Origin: Bacillota bacterium
Lineage (GTDB): Bacteria; Bacillota; Desulfotomaculia; Desulfotomaculales; JAJYZD01
DNA length: 38,269 bases
Assembly (NCBI GenBank): GCA_021800315.1
Contig: JAJYZD010000001.1
Location: 1-38,269, forward strand
Direction: 5' to 3'
Under the pieces are notes generated by a model. The model ran no database searches, was not told the DNA's origin, and worked only from the letters and a program-made list of their open reading frames with translations. Position 1 is the stretch's first letter; each line of letters begins with the position of its first letter. The translations under genes and the position numbers were made by a program. This document shows, in pieces, positions 1 through 8,704 of this stretch.

Positions 1-53
1 GGAACAGATGCTAAAGCTTTCCGGCTCAAAGCCGGAGGTATTAAATCTGGCGG
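1..53 (-). repeat. IS200/IS605-type end hairpin (solo copy)
   Basis: The stretch has the pattern GCTAAAGCT, a 7-bp hairpin (TCCGGCT at 20-26 with AGCCGGA at 30-36), GGTATT and CTGGCGG. The same pattern recurs at 16821-16866 and, with a different stem, at 35157-35200. The last copy lies about 60-100 bp upstream of an IS200-type tnpA on the minus strand, so I read these as left ends of IS200-like elements. In this copy the element body would lie to the left, outside the window. Confidence 0.5.
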
Positions 54-554
54 TATGAAAAAAGGCTGGCCCATGTCCATGTGCCAGCCGGTGTCTATGG
101 GCACGACCTACAGACAGCCCGGGTAGAAATATGACCCGAAGGTCGGTTCTCCCGGTGCGAAATATACTCTTCCTTATGCTCTGAATGGCTGCGGCAACGC
201 CGGGAGTTCCTCCCCGGTTGCCGGCGCCAATACTCCAAGACGCCTCAGCGGCCTGGACAGGAACAGGGAAGTCGGGATCATGGTTGGCGGGGCCGCAATC
301 AACGGGGCGGTAAACCCGTTCCAATGGGACTGTACGGCGGTCGGGCATCAGACGGACTAACGGCGATTTCAGCGGTTGCGGTTATCGTTTCCACCTTTTT
401 CATCGTCCGGGAAACTGGTGCCCCGGTTTTCTTCCGGCGAGCCCGCCGGATATTTCTCCGATCTTCCGCTCTTTTGCCTGGTGATCCTTGAATAAGGGGT
501 AAGAGGGGGGTTCATAATATAGACAAGAAAAGTTTAACAAAAGGAGAAAAGCCC
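54..554. other. gene-free stretch with several stem-loops
   Basis: No convincing gene is seen. Directly after the end hairpin the sequence can form a 7-bp stem (GGCTGGC near 64 with GCCAGCC near 83) and further GC stems around 110-150 and 195-230. One frame is open from about 127 to 360, but it has no start or ribosome site. It could be the tail of a decayed transposon protein or a structured RNA; neither is proven. The last 40 bases hold the leader and ribosome site of the gene at 555. Confidence 0.3.
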
Positions 555-938
555 ATGAAACTTGATAGATCCCGGTCTTCAATCGGTACGGTGGTGATGT
601 ATGTTATTGCATCGATTATAGGTCTGGTCGCGGTTGGCTTGCTGGTTGATAATATAATTATATTTAAAAACACTGTCGATCAGTACGTAGCACAAGGATA
701 TCCTTCCCCACAGGTCGTTCAGCAGTTAATGCAAAGTCAACTTCTTCCGGGACTGTTTGAAGCGATCGCTGTTTACGGTGGGATTTCTGTAATCATATTT
801 GGAATCGCCGCGATTAATCAAAAAATCTCAAGAGGCCTTGGGGTCGAAGTCGGTGCTATAGAAAACGGGAATAGGGAGCCCGCGGAAGATCCTGAACAGG
901 GAGACGATGGGGCGGACCAAGGAAACGGGCAGCCCTGA
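555..938 (+). CDS. small membrane protein, unknown function
   Basis: A 127-residue protein that I do not recognise. The start is an ATG with a good ribosome site (AAAAGGAGAAAA) just upstream. Two hydrophobic membrane segments are visible, at about residues 10-32 and 65-88, joined by a polar loop rich in Gln and Val. The C-terminal 30 residues are strongly acidic and polar (Glu, Asp, Gly, Asn) and probably cytoplasmic or disordered. No catalytic or metal-binding motif is seen. It stands alone on the plus strand, with 290 bases before the next gene and no sign of an operon. Coding seems likely from the ribosome site and the membrane-like composition, but the role is unknown. Confidence 0.6.
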   Translation: MKLDRSRSSIGTVVMYVIASIIGLVAVGLLVDNIIIFKNTVDQYVAQGYPSPQVVQQLMQSQLLPGLFEAIAVYGGISVIIFGIAAINQKISRGLGVEVGAIENGNREPAEDPEQGDDGADQGNGQP

Positions 939-1167
939 TGGTTGCCGAATCAGGATTTCTTTCGACGGCCCTTCGCGTCCGGCCGCCGGAAGGACGGGAA
1001 TCGCCCGGTTTCGGTGTGCTACCGGCCCGGGAGGGATCGACGTGCAAACGTGTTTGGGGTGGTGGCGGGTATTCGTTCCCTTCGGGGCAAAAAAGCTAAC
1101 GGGTCCGGGGAGACAGGGTGTAGGACATGGATACGAAGGATGGTTGCATCTTTGTGGAGAAGAGGAG

Positions 1168-1197
1168 TTGACATCATAATTGCCCAGGTGGTAAGGT
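1168..1197 (+). promoter_or_regulatory. probable sigma-A promoter for the 1232 gene
   Basis: A perfect -35 TTGACA lies at 1168-1173. A weaker -10 (TAAGGT, 1192-1197) follows after 18 bases. The arrangement mirrors the clearer promoter before the paralogous gene at 3958: the -35 lies 64 bases before the start here and 60 there. Confidence 0.5.
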
Positions 1198-1231
1198 TAA
1201 TAGGAAATACTAATACCAGGAGGCAGGGTTT

Positions 1232-1552
1232 ATGGCATTCGAAACATACCTCCCCGCCAGGGGAAGCGGTAGAGACACAGGAGTTTCCAGGCCCAAGAGA
1301 GTTCCGGCAATCAGACTCTCTAAGAACAGTCTGGTGATCAATAAATGGGCAAGAGAGTTCTTTCGCGCCGCAAACATTGAGCTGGCCTATGACCGGGAGA
1401 CCAACACCATTCGGATAGGGCCCGGTGGAACCATGCGGCTTAATAATTCAAAAGTATATGCGAAAGGGTTTTACAAGGCTTTCGGAATCTCTTCGGTAGG
1501 CCTGTTCCCGGTTGAAGTCGAAAACGGCCATTTGTTTGCCAGGCTTTCGTAA
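1232..1552 (+). CDS. conserved small protein, paralogue of the 3958 gene
   Basis: A 106-residue basic protein of unknown function. It begins with ATG behind a strong ribosome site (CCAGGAGG). It aligns end to end with the protein at 3958-4272. Both start MAFE.Y.P, then have a short basic Gly/Arg stretch, a conserved core RLSK.SLV.NKWARE (about residues 28-42), an IELAYD....TIRI segment and a final VYAKGF..AFGI...G.FPVEV..G.LFA block. I remember similar unannotated small proteins in Moorella and Desulfotomaculum relatives, but no experimental role. The regular beta-like pattern and basic character would fit nucleic-acid or ligand binding, which is only inference. It is monocistronic, with its own promoter at 1168. 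Confidence 0.75.
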   Translation: MAFETYLPARGSGRDTGVSRPKRVPAIRLSKNSLVINKWAREFFRAANIELAYDRETNTIRIGPGGTMRLNNSKVYAKGFYKAFGISSVGLFPVEVENGHLFARLS

Positions 1553-1816
1553 AAGCCATATACCTTTCCGGGGCGGGATCCTGTGACAATAGCGGCCTGC
1601 GGTCTCCATACCTCTTTTCACCGGCCCCAATAATCAGCGACGGCATGGAAGTGCTTCTTGGGCCGCCACGGCGGATCCGGATAGGTTTTTCCGTGTTTGC
1701 CGTATGCCTGATCGTTCGGCGATGGCAACCGTCGTCCGGTGATAGAACCGGTGTCGGCACGATTCGGGCCTGGTTGGCGGCGGCTTGGGTCTGGCGGCTC
1801 CGGGAACAACCGCCGC

Positions 1817-2953
1817 TCAGTCCTGGAGCAGTGTTTTGGCTTTTCTCAGGGCCTTCCGGCCGTATTTCCGTCTCAGTTCGTCCATGGTTCTGGATACCTG
1901 GCTGTCCCTGTCCCGTTGGTCATTGAACAGGGACAACTGCTCCAGTTTGGCGAAGTTGGAGGCCTGGACCCCGAGCAGTCGCCAGGGGGGCGCGCCACGG
2001 TGGCCCAGGAACAGGTCCCGGGCGACTTCGTAGATGCTGCCGTTGCCGTCCACGGGATGGGGTAGCGTCCTGGCCCGGGTGATGGTTCGGAAATCCCCGA
2101 ACCTGATCTTCACCGTGACCGTCCTGGCTTTGAGGTTCTCCCGGCGCAAATGCTGACCGACCTGCTCCGCCAAATCCAGGAGGACGGTGAGGGCTTGGTC
2201 CTGATCGCAGATATCCTTTTGAAAGGTGGTTTCCTCGCTGACGGAAACGGGTTCCCGGGCGGTCTGGAGGTTTCGGCGGTCGATGCCGTTGGCGTACTGG
2301 TGCAGCATGGCCCCAAACTTGCCGAACTTCCTGGTCAACAGAGTCTCGGGGTACCTGGCCAGTTGCCCGATGGTATGTACCGCCAGGCGGCGGAGTTTCT
2401 CCTCCGTCTGCGGCCCTACGCCGGGCAGCGACTTCACCGGCAGGGGCCAAACCACGAGCGGCACGTCCTCCGTCCTGATTTCCTTCACCCCGTCCGGCTT
2501 GGCCAGTTCGCAGGCCATTTTGGCCAGCAGCTTATTCACGGCAACGCCCACCGTAACCGGCAGGGACAGTTCTTCCCGCACGGCCAGATGGATCGCCGCG
2601 GCGGTCTGTCGTCCCTTATCCGCCGGTACGCCCAGGTAGGCCTCGTCTATTGACGCCGGTTCCAGGTCCGGGGTGAACCGGCCGTAGATGGCCGAGACTT
2701 GCCGGGAAACCTCCTGGTATCTCGCCATGTCAACCGGGAGAAAGACGGCGTGGGGGCAAAGTCTAACCGCCGTGGCCATGGGCATGGCCGACCGGACGCC
2801 AAAAAGCCGGGCTTCGTAGGAGCAGGTGGAGACCACGCCGCGGTCGGAGGGCTTGCCGCCGACGATCACGGGTCGCCCGCGGTACTCGGGGTGGTCCCGC
2901 TGCTCCACCGAGGCGAAGAAGGCATCCAGGTCGCAAAGCAAAATGTCGCGCAT
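1817..2953 (-). CDS. dinB: DNA polymerase IV (Y-family, translesion)
   Basis: An error-prone DNA polymerase that copies past damaged template bases. The N-terminal palm motif ILLCDLDAFFASVEQ carries the first catalytic Asp and steric-gate region. CSYEARLFGVRSAMPM follows, then the second catalytic block SIDEAYL with its Asp-Glu pair. A helix-hairpin-helix thumb (LPGVG) and the little-finger domain come next. Near the C-terminus QLSLFN is a typical beta-clamp binding peptide. The length (about 378 residues) is normal. I place the start at the ATG at 2953, behind GGGGTGGG; an in-frame GTG lies three codons upstream. The residue after SIDEAYL is Gly where Asp is usual, outside the catalytic pair. 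The gene stands alone on the minus strand; no SOS box was recognised. Confidence 0.93.
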   Translation of the reverse strand: MRDILLCDLDAFFASVEQRDHPEYRGRPVIVGGKPSDRGVVSTCSYEARLFGVRSAMPMATAVRLCPHAVFLPVDMARYQEVSRQVSAIYGRFTPDLEPASIDEAYLGVPADKGRQTAAAIHLAVREELSLPVTVGVAVNKLLAKMACELAKPDGVKEIRTEDVPLVVWPLPVKSLPGVGPQTEEKLRRLAVHTIGQLARYPETLLTRKFGKFGAMLHQYANGIDRRNLQTAREPVSVSEETTFQKDICDQDQALTVLLDLAEQVGQHLRRENLKARTVTVKIRFGDFRTITRARTLPHPVDGNGSIYEVARDLFLGHRGAPPWRLLGVQASNFAKLEQLSLFNDQRDRDSQVSRTMDELRRKYGRKALRKAKTLLQD

Positions 2954-3028
2954 CGGTCCCACCCCGAAGAAACTTCCACCCGTAGGTTTCTCTCTTGGAC
3001 CGAGGTTTCCTCCTGGTGGACGGCCGCC

Positions 3029-3136
3029 TTATTCCAGCGCCTTCCGGCATCTGCGGCAGAGGGGCTCCAACGAAATTCCGCAGGACGGACCCGATATTCC
3101 GGCGCCGACAATGGCCACTTTCAAAATGTCAGTCAC
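3029..3136 (-). pseudogene. N-terminal fragment of a Rossmann-fold (FAD/NAD) protein
   Basis: On the minus strand a GTG at 3136 opens a 35-codon frame. It begins with a clean dinucleotide-binding start: ILKVAIVGAGISG, with the GxGxxG loop, as in FAD-dependent oxidoreductases. It is followed by a Cys-rich stretch and a TAA at 3029. A real enzyme would continue for 300 residues or more, so this is a decayed N-terminal piece. GGAGG lies about 20 bases before the GTG. A short unrelated peptide is possible but less likely given the motif. Confidence 0.4.
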
Positions 3137-3897
3137 CCGTGGAATATATGATCCCTCCGGCCATCGGCATCATTCGGCCGGGCTGATTTTCCCTGCTGCT
3201 CCGGAATGTCGCGCGCGGTACACTGTCCAGTTGCTCTTTCGTTCGGACCCCCGACACCGATGCTGTTTTGAACTACCAGGAGGTCCTTGGTTTTCCCGTC
3301 CCAAATACGCATGAAGACCGGCAAAAGTGGCGCAAGGGAGAAATCGGGATTGTCTGGTCCGGGGGCGGACAAAGATGGCCGCGATCTTTGAGCGCTTGCA
3401 CCGGCAAGCCGGGTGTTGCGGCAGGGCAGTGATCGATCCCCGCCTGACAAGCCTTTGCGTTCCTGGAAAGCAGGTATGAACAAAAAGAAAAGGCCGGCCG
3501 TGGCCGGGTACATTGCAGGCTGGGCCAGGTACGCGGTTTTGACGACCCGTACTGCGTCCAGGTTTCCAGCCCCGTATCACCACCTCCTCGAATAATGGGG
3601 GCGAATAAACGGTTAAGGGGATAATTCGCCTTATATCCCATGCCCGCGGGGTTCAAGAATATTTTCCACACTGGGACGTTTGGATGCCGGTAACGCACCT
3701 GTCGTCAACTTTGATCCGGTCGTTCAGGTCCTCTGATGGCAGCCGTCTAAGCGCTACCTGTCTAAAGCAGGGGGTTCCGGGGGGCCCACTGAAGACGGTT
3801 ACGGAAAATCGAGCGGGGTTCTCTAATGGGGGGGGCCGGAAAGAGGATAGACTTCGAAAAATTATATCAAAATTTCTGTAAATCACCGCTGGTAACC
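3137..3897. other. gene-free stretch
   Basis: Open frames exist on both strands, but none has a convincing start, ribosome site or recognisable family. The stretch may be eroded coding sequence continuing the decay seen at 3029-3136. I found no tRNA, repeat or terminator. Confidence 0.4.
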
Positions 3898-3926
3898 TTG
3901 ACAGTTCGAAAAGTTGATGGTAGAAT
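3898..3926 (+). promoter_or_regulatory. sigma-A promoter for the 3958 gene
   Basis: TTGACA (3898-3903), a 17-base spacer and TAGAAT (3921-3926) form a near-consensus promoter. It is followed at 60 bases from the -35 by the start codon with its GAGGAGG ribosome site. The leader is short, with no room for a riboswitch. Confidence 0.8.
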
Positions 3927-3957
3927 CGAATTAATTTTACAAGAGGAGGTCGTTTCT

Positions 3958-4272
3958 ATGGCATTTGAGATTTACACACCACGCCGGGGAGGCGGGAAGA
4001 CCGCTACGAGGGCCAAGAAGGTTCCCGTCGTCAGGCTGTCAAAGACCAGCCTGGTTCTCAACAAGTGGGCCAGGGAGGCCTTGGGGTCCAGCACAATTGA
4101 ACTGGCCTATGACGCGGATACCAAGACAATCAGGATAGCCCCCAACGGGAGTATCCCTTTGAAAAAGACCAAGGTATTTGCAAAGGGATTTTTCAATGCC
4201 TTCGGTATCAAAATGAATGGCAGCTTCCCGGTCGAAGTGAAAGACGGGTATCTCTTCGCCAAGATTTCTTAA
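3958..4272 (+). CDS. conserved small protein, paralogue of the 1232 gene
   Basis: A 104-residue basic protein of unknown function, closely matching the 1232-1552 product over its whole length. Shared blocks include RLSKTSLVLNKWARE, IELAYD..TKTIRIAP and KVFAKGFFNAFGI. An upstream in-frame ATG at 3826 exists, but the ATG at 3958 is the start: it has GAGGAGG ten bases before it, aligns with the paralogue's first residue, and sits 60 bases after the -35 of a strong promoter. An intrinsic terminator follows at 4297, so the gene is a self-contained transcription unit. The strong expression signals suggest an abundant product. No function can be assigned from sequence. Confidence 0.8.
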   Translation: MAFEIYTPRRGGGKTATRAKKVPVVRLSKTSLVLNKWAREALGSSTIELAYDADTKTIRIAPNGSIPLKKTKVFAKGFFNAFGIKMNGSFPVEVKDGYLFAKIS

Positions 4273-4296
4273 CGACCAGCCGTTCACGTGCGGTTT

Positions 4297-4332
4297 AAGG
4301 CCCCTGGGCAAAAGCAGGGGTCTTGTTTTTTC
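4297..4332 (+). terminator. intrinsic terminator after the 3958 gene
   Basis: A GGCCCCTG...CAGGGGTC hairpin is followed by TTGTTTTTT. It lies about 25 bases after the stop codon and closes the single-gene unit. Confidence 0.8.
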
Positions 4333-4663
4333 TGAGAGAAAAAGAACTCTGGGAATTATTGTCTGACAATCCACCCTGCCTTTGTGGGTTCAAGTGACCT
4401 ACGGGTATGTTGCCGCTCCTCCCCGTGCCTAAAGGCGCCGCCCGGCGCGATGGCTCACCTCTCCGTCTGCCGGGAGCGGATCGGCCTGGGACTGGGAGCG
4501 GTGCGGGTTCGTCCAGACCTGCGGGCCGGGCAAAGTAGGACCATGGTCCTATTGTCTGCGTCCAGGGGAGCTACTAAAATAGAGGAAGAACGGTATCCGG
4601 CATGTGGCAGGGATCGTCCTGTTCATCGCTGTCAACTATTAATGACGTACGGGGGAACTGAAG
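4333..4663. other. gene-free stretch
   Basis: No supported gene is seen. A long frame crosses the region but lacks a ribosome site and has no family resemblance. The GC-rich part around 4410-4455 can form small hairpins resembling insertion-sequence ends, but no copy elsewhere in the window matches it. Confidence 0.35.
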
Positions 4664-4864
4664 GTGGCCATAAAAATCAGGTATGATCTTACCAGTCCCG
4701 AGGTGGCTGTGGCTATGTTCAGAGATTGGTGTCTGAAGATGGATATTATTCCGGAACACGCTTCCATCGAAATTTTGGACCGGTTTGGCAAATTTTTGAG
4801 CGGGGAAGGATATACTTCCGACGAGATTCAGGACTGCAAAGTAGTAGTTTTTGCTAATTTGTAA
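4664..4864 (+). CDS. small hypothetical protein
   Basis: A 66-residue protein I do not recognise. The start is GTG at 4664, with GGGGG about nine bases upstream. The next in-frame ATG lies well inside a conserved-looking segment, so the GTG is preferred. The sequence looks like a compact soluble helical protein: a WCLKMDIIPEH segment, then a helix EILDRFGKFLSGEGY and a final strand KVVVFANL. There are two Cys, no CxxC pair and no membrane segment. An 8-bp hairpin follows the stop but has no T-run after it. Composition supports coding. Confidence 0.55.
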   Translation: MAIKIRYDLTSPEVAVAMFRDWCLKMDIIPEHASIEILDRFGKFLSGEGYTSDEIQDCKVVVFANL

Positions 4865-5108
4865 TCTCCGGTAAACTGGTTTGCCGGTTCAAAAAAAGGC
4901 TTTCTTGCTACTCCCTCTGGGTGGAAACGACGGGGACGGGATATGAAGGAGCGTATGCCCTCCGTGAACGGAGGGGGCTTCGAGCCGGTTGGGTTAAATT
5001 CCGGTAGTTCTCGCCGGGCCCGCCCGGAGGGATGGCGGAACGGGGTAGTACCAAGTCAAAATCGACCGGGGGCCGGAGGGAGCGTGAGGGTCCCTCCGCC
5101 GGCGGCGG

Positions 5109-5134
5109 AAAAAAGGCGGGCCGTACGGTCCGCC
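5109..5134 (-). terminator. intrinsic terminator of the sdhCAB operon
   Basis: Read on the minus strand, GGCGGACCGT pairs with ACGGCCCGCC and is followed directly by TTTTTT. It lies about 20 bases past the sdhB stop codon and ends the operon. Confidence 0.85.
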
Positions 5135-5156
5135 TTCCGGATTTCCCGTTTTTTGT

Positions 5157-5945
5157 TCACGAAGCGCTACGGCCGGCCCGGTGGTGCTGCGGCTCGCCCG
5201 TCCGGCCGGTGCCCTTCCACCCGCCCAGGCCGAAGGCGGCCATCTTGCGCCGCACGTAGGCGAGCTGGTACTGCAGGGGTATCTCCATGGGACAGTTGTT
5301 GTCGCAGGCCATGAGACCCATGCAACCGAAAGTACCCTCGTCGCAGCCGATGACGTCGAAGTACTGGCCGGGCGTCCGCTCATCCCGGGGATCGACCATG
5401 AAGCGGGCCACCCGGTTGATGGTGGCGGCGCCCATGAAGTCGTCGCGGATGTTGGCCGTGGCGCAGCCCGCGATGCAGCAGCCGCATTCGATGCAGCGCT
5501 CCGGTTCGTAGATCCTGAGCGCTGTTTCGTTGTCCATGCGCTCCTCTACGGCCGTGGGGTCGAACTTGGCGCTGGTGTGGATCCAGGCTTCCGTCTTCAG
5601 GGAGATGTGGCGGAACCAGGTGCCGGTATCCACCGACAGGTCCCCGATCAGCTTGAAGACCGGCAGCGGCAGGAGTGTTATCTCCTTCGGCAGCCCTTTG
5701 GTCAGGGTCTTGCAGGCCAGCCGCGGCTTGCCGTTGATGATCATGGCGCAGGAGCCGCAGATGGCGGCCCGGCAGACGAAATCAAAGACCAGGGTGCGGT
5801 CCAACTCCTCGCGAATGCGGTTTAACACGGTGAACATGGTCAGACCGGGGAGTTCCTCGAAAGGATAGCTGGCCATGGAGGGCTTCTTTTCCGGTTCGGC
5901 CGGATTGTAGCGGAATATGTTGATCTTAAGGTTGCGGTTTGCCAT
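5157..5945 (-). CDS. sdhB: succinate dehydrogenase/fumarate reductase iron-sulfur subunit
   Basis: The electron-transfer subunit, carrying electrons between the flavin of SdhA and the hemes of SdhC on the cytoplasmic face. It has 262 residues. The 2Fe-2S ligands are C58, C63, C66 and C78 (CRAAICGSC...AC). A ferredoxin-like second domain has C151, C154, C157 and C161 (CIECGCCIAGC) for the 4Fe-4S cluster. C201, C208, C214 and C218 contain the ligands of the third cluster. The pattern and the C-A-B gene order fit the Wolinella/Geobacter-type class with one cytochrome b subunit. It follows sdhA by 66 bases and is the last gene before the terminator at 5109. Direction of use (succinate oxidation or fumarate reduction) cannot be told from sequence. 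Confidence 0.95.
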   Translation of the reverse strand: MANRNLKINIFRYNPAEPEKKPSMASYPFEELPGLTMFTVLNRIREELDRTLVFDFVCRAAICGSCAMIINGKPRLACKTLTKGLPKEITLLPLPVFKLIGDLSVDTGTWFRHISLKTEAWIHTSAKFDPTAVEERMDNETALRIYEPERCIECGCCIAGCATANIRDDFMGAATINRVARFMVDPRDERTPGQYFDVIGCDEGTFGCMGLMACDNNCPMEIPLQYQLAYVRRKMAAFGLGGWKGTGRTGEPQHHRAGRSAS

Positions 5946-6011
5946 AAGCGGGCGGCCGGTTTAAGGGACCGGCCCAATCCACCTCCCGTAAGTGTTGTCT
6001 CTTGGCCCGCC

Positions 6012-7826
6012 TCAGACCTTGGGCGTGGATGACTCGCCGTAACCGCGGTCGCCCGGCGGCAGGCTGGTTATCTTGACCGGCTCGTATTCCAGTCTGGGCG
6101 CCAGGCAGCCCGGGTCCCAGTAGGCCAGGGTGCGCTTGAGCCAGTTCGCGTCGTCCCGCTTGGGGAAATCCTCCCGGGCATGGCTGCCGCGGCTCTCGGT
6201 GCGGGCCAGGGCACCGACGGCGATGCAGAGTGCCAGGCGGATCATGCCGGGCAGGCGCAGACAGGCGGTCATCTCAGGGTTGGCGCCCACGGCCGGGGCG
6301 TGCAGCCCCAGGTGGGCCGAGCGCTCGTAGAGGGCGGTGAGCTGGTCGACCGCCTTTTGTAATCCCTCTCCGGTGCGGAAGATGCCCACGTAGTTCATCA
6401 ATACTTCGCCCATTTCGTTTTTCAGGGCGAAGACGTTCTCCTTGCCGTCCCGGCAGGAGGCCAGGGCCGCGATGCGCTCTTCCTGGGTCCGGACGGCGTC
6501 CTTGACCAACGGGTAGGCCCAGTCCAGGTCGGCGCCCAGGGCGTAGTCGGCGATCTTCTCGCCCACCACCATGCCGGCCACGATGGTTTCGGCCAGGGAG
6601 TTGCCGCCCAGACGGTTGAAGCCGTGCAGGTCCCAGCAGGCCGCTTCGCCAACGGCGAAAAGGCCTTTCAGGCCGTAGGCGCGGCCGTCGATGTCGGTCC
6701 TGACTCCTCCCATGGAGTAATGCTGCGTGGGCCGGACCGGTATGAGGTCCCGGACGGGGTCGATGCCGTTGAAGTTCTTGCAGATGTTGGCGATCTCCCG
6801 CAGGTTGGTGTTGATGTGCTTGGCGCCCAGGTGGCGGATGTCCAGCCAGAGGTGCGGCCCGTAAGGGCTGTCCACGCCCAGGCCCTTGCGCATGTGCTGA
6901 ACCATGCGGCGGCTGACCACGTCCCGGGAGGCCAGTTCCTTTTTATTCGGCTCGTAGTCGGGCATGAAGCGGTACAGGTTCTTGTCCAGCAGGTAGCCGC
7001 CGTCGCCCCTGGCTCCCTCGGTGATCAGGATCCAGACGGGCACCATGCCGGTGGGGTGAAACTGTACGGCCTCCATGTTGCCCAGGGGTACGACGCCGGT
7101 GTCCAGTGCCAGGGACATGCCCGTGCCCTCGTTGATCACGGCGTTGGTCGAGGCTGTGTAGAGACGGCCGTAGCCGCCGGAGGCGATAACCGTGGCCCGG
7201 GCCAGGTAGACTCTGAGGCCGCCGGTGCGCAGGCAGCGGACGACGACGCCCAGGCATTTGCCGCCGTCGTGAATGAGGGCGATGGCTTCGGTGCGGTCGT
7301 GGACGGTGATGCCTTGGGCGATGACGATGGAATCCATGGTATACTGCAGGGTGTGGCCGGTCCCGTCCGAAGTGTAGCACGTGCGCCACTTGGCCGTGCC
7401 GCCGAAGTCGCGGGCGGTGATCAGCCCCTCGAACTCCTTTTTGTCCTCGATGACCCGCCCGTCCGGCAGGGTCTTCCGGCCGGCCGTAACGCGGTTCCAG
7501 GGGACTCCCCAGTAGGACATCTGGCGCACGGCGATGGGGACGGCTTCCACGAAGAGCCGGGCCACTTCCTGGTCGCAGCCCCAGTCGGAACCCTTGACCG
7601 TATCCTGGAAGTGAATGTCCGGATTGTCTCCCTGCCCCATGGCGGAATTGCCCAGGGAAGCCTGCATACCGCCCTGGGCGGCCGTGCTATGGGAGCGCCG
7701 GGGCGGGACCATGCTGAGGATGGTCACCCCGAGGCCCCGCTCCCGCGCCGCCACGGCCGCGCGTTCGCCGGCCAGACCGGCGCCGATGATCAGTACGTCG
7801 GTGATGATAGTGTCCTGAAGGTTCAA
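6012..7826 (-). CDS. sdhA: succinate dehydrogenase/fumarate reductase flavoprotein subunit
   Basis: The catalytic subunit interconverting succinate and fumarate at a covalently bound FAD. It has 604 residues, a normal length. The FAD-binding start DVLIIGAGLAGERAA has the G15-x-G17-x-x-G20 loop. RSHSTAAQGG contains H46, the expected covalent flavin attachment site. Substrate-site segments EAVQFHPTGM and PTQHYSMGG are present, and so is the late FAD loop FNRLGGNSLAETIVAG. The ATG start overlaps the sdhC stop by 4 bases, which indicates translational coupling. In syntrophic or sulfate-reducing relatives this enzyme works with menaquinone in the methylmalonyl-CoA route of propionate oxidation; assigning that here is inference. 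Confidence 0.96.
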   Translation of the reverse strand: MNLQDTIITDVLIIGAGLAGERAAVAARERGLGVTILSMVPPRRSHSTAAQGGMQASLGNSAMGQGDNPDIHFQDTVKGSDWGCDQEVARLFVEAVPIAVRQMSYWGVPWNRVTAGRKTLPDGRVIEDKKEFEGLITARDFGGTAKWRTCYTSDGTGHTLQYTMDSIVIAQGITVHDRTEAIALIHDGGKCLGVVVRCLRTGGLRVYLARATVIASGGYGRLYTASTNAVINEGTGMSLALDTGVVPLGNMEAVQFHPTGMVPVWILITEGARGDGGYLLDKNLYRFMPDYEPNKKELASRDVVSRRMVQHMRKGLGVDSPYGPHLWLDIRHLGAKHINTNLREIANICKNFNGIDPVRDLIPVRPTQHYSMGGVRTDIDGRAYGLKGLFAVGEAACWDLHGFNRLGGNSLAETIVAGMVVGEKIADYALGADLDWAYPLVKDAVRTQEERIAALASCRDGKENVFALKNEMGEVLMNYVGIFRTGEGLQKAVDQLTALYERSAHLGLHAPAVGANPEMTACLRLPGMIRLALCIAVGALARTESRGSHAREDFPKRDDANWLKRTLAYWDPGCLAPRLEYEPVKITSLPPGDRGYGESSTPKV

Positions 7827-8461
7827 ACCACCCTCACCCCCAAACGCAGGAAGACCCAGAGGGCACCCAGCCCCATGACGACGATAAGGACGGTGATGGT
7901 TTCAATGACGTGGAAAACGCTTTGGCGCTTGAACCAGCCCCACTTGACGAACAGCCGGTACAGTCCGGTGCCGGCGTGGAATTCCCCCACGAACAGCAGG
8001 ACGAGGTAGAGCCACAAATAGCGCTGCACGCGCAGGGCGCTGAAGACGGCGCTGATCGGCCAGTTCTCGATGACCACCCACATGTGGATGCTGGCCAGGA
8101 CCAGGATGGCCATGCCGGTGACGGCCTGGAAGACCCAGGTCCAGGTGTCGCGCTCGCCCAGCATGGAGGCGTGGCGCCACATGATCTTCTGTTCCTGGAA
8201 ACGGGTGGGGATGCGCCTTCCGGCGATGACCAGGTGGGAAAAGAAGATTACAATGATGAACGGGATGCCGATGTACGAGAGGTAATACCGGTCTAAGCCG
8301 GCGGCCAGGGCGTTGAAGAGGTTCGGGTTGATGATGATGGTTCCCACGAAGATCATGTGGGTCCACAAGAATCCGACCAGCAAAAGGCCGCTGACCAACT
8401 CCGCCATATCCAGGAACAGCTCCATGCGCTGGTTCCGGGCAATGGACCTTTGGACTTGCAA
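7823..8461 (-). CDS. sdhC: succinate dehydrogenase/fumarate reductase cytochrome b subunit
   Basis: The membrane anchor that exchanges electrons with menaquinone. It has 212 residues and five hydrophobic segments, as in the diheme single-subunit (class B) anchors of Wolinella FrdC and Bacillus SdhC. H35, H76, H126 and H162 lie in membrane segments and are the candidate ligands of the two b hemes. The start, written as TTG (TTGCAAGTC), lies just after AAGGAGGG with normal spacing. It is the first gene of the C-A-B operon and overlaps sdhA by 4 bases. An unusually long leader of over 300 bases, with a terminator inside, precedes it. Confidence 0.93.
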   Translation of the reverse strand: MQVQRSIARNQRMELFLDMAELVSGLLLVGFLWTHMIFVGTIIINPNLFNALAAGLDRYYLSYIGIPFIIVIFFSHLVIAGRRIPTRFQEQKIMWRHASMLGERDTWTWVFQAVTGMAILVLASIHMWVVIENWPISAVFSALRVQRYLWLYLVLLFVGEFHAGTGLYRLFVKWGWFKRQSVFHVIETITVLIVVMGLGALWVFLRLGVRVV

Positions 8462-8704
8462 GTTTTTCCCTCCTTGTTATGAAATGGCCCATCAAAAACC
8501 CCATGTTAGCCTGCGCCGTATGACGGCAAAACATATCTACCCCCTTGGCGTGAGTGTAAAGGGGAGAACGCCCGGTTGGGCGGGCGGGGTTTCCAGCGCC
8601 GTTGCCGAAAGCGGGTACGTTGCGCGGCGGGGTCCGGCCTCCTGCCCTTTACGGGAGGCGGTGCCCCTGTCCCGCCGGTACCGGGGCCGGCGCAAGAGCC
8701 CGGG

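Noticed and set aside
127..360. A frame resembling a transposon nuclease tail
   Set aside because: It lacks a start, a zinc finger or catalytic residues. The resemblance is only in composition, so no gene is claimed.
4865..4900. An 8-bp hairpin after the 66-residue gene
   Set aside because: It is followed by a run of A, not T, on the plus strand, so it is not a standard terminator.
6624..8009. A 461-codon plus-strand frame opposite sdhA
   Set aside because: Shadow of sdhA: it has no start signal or family sequence.
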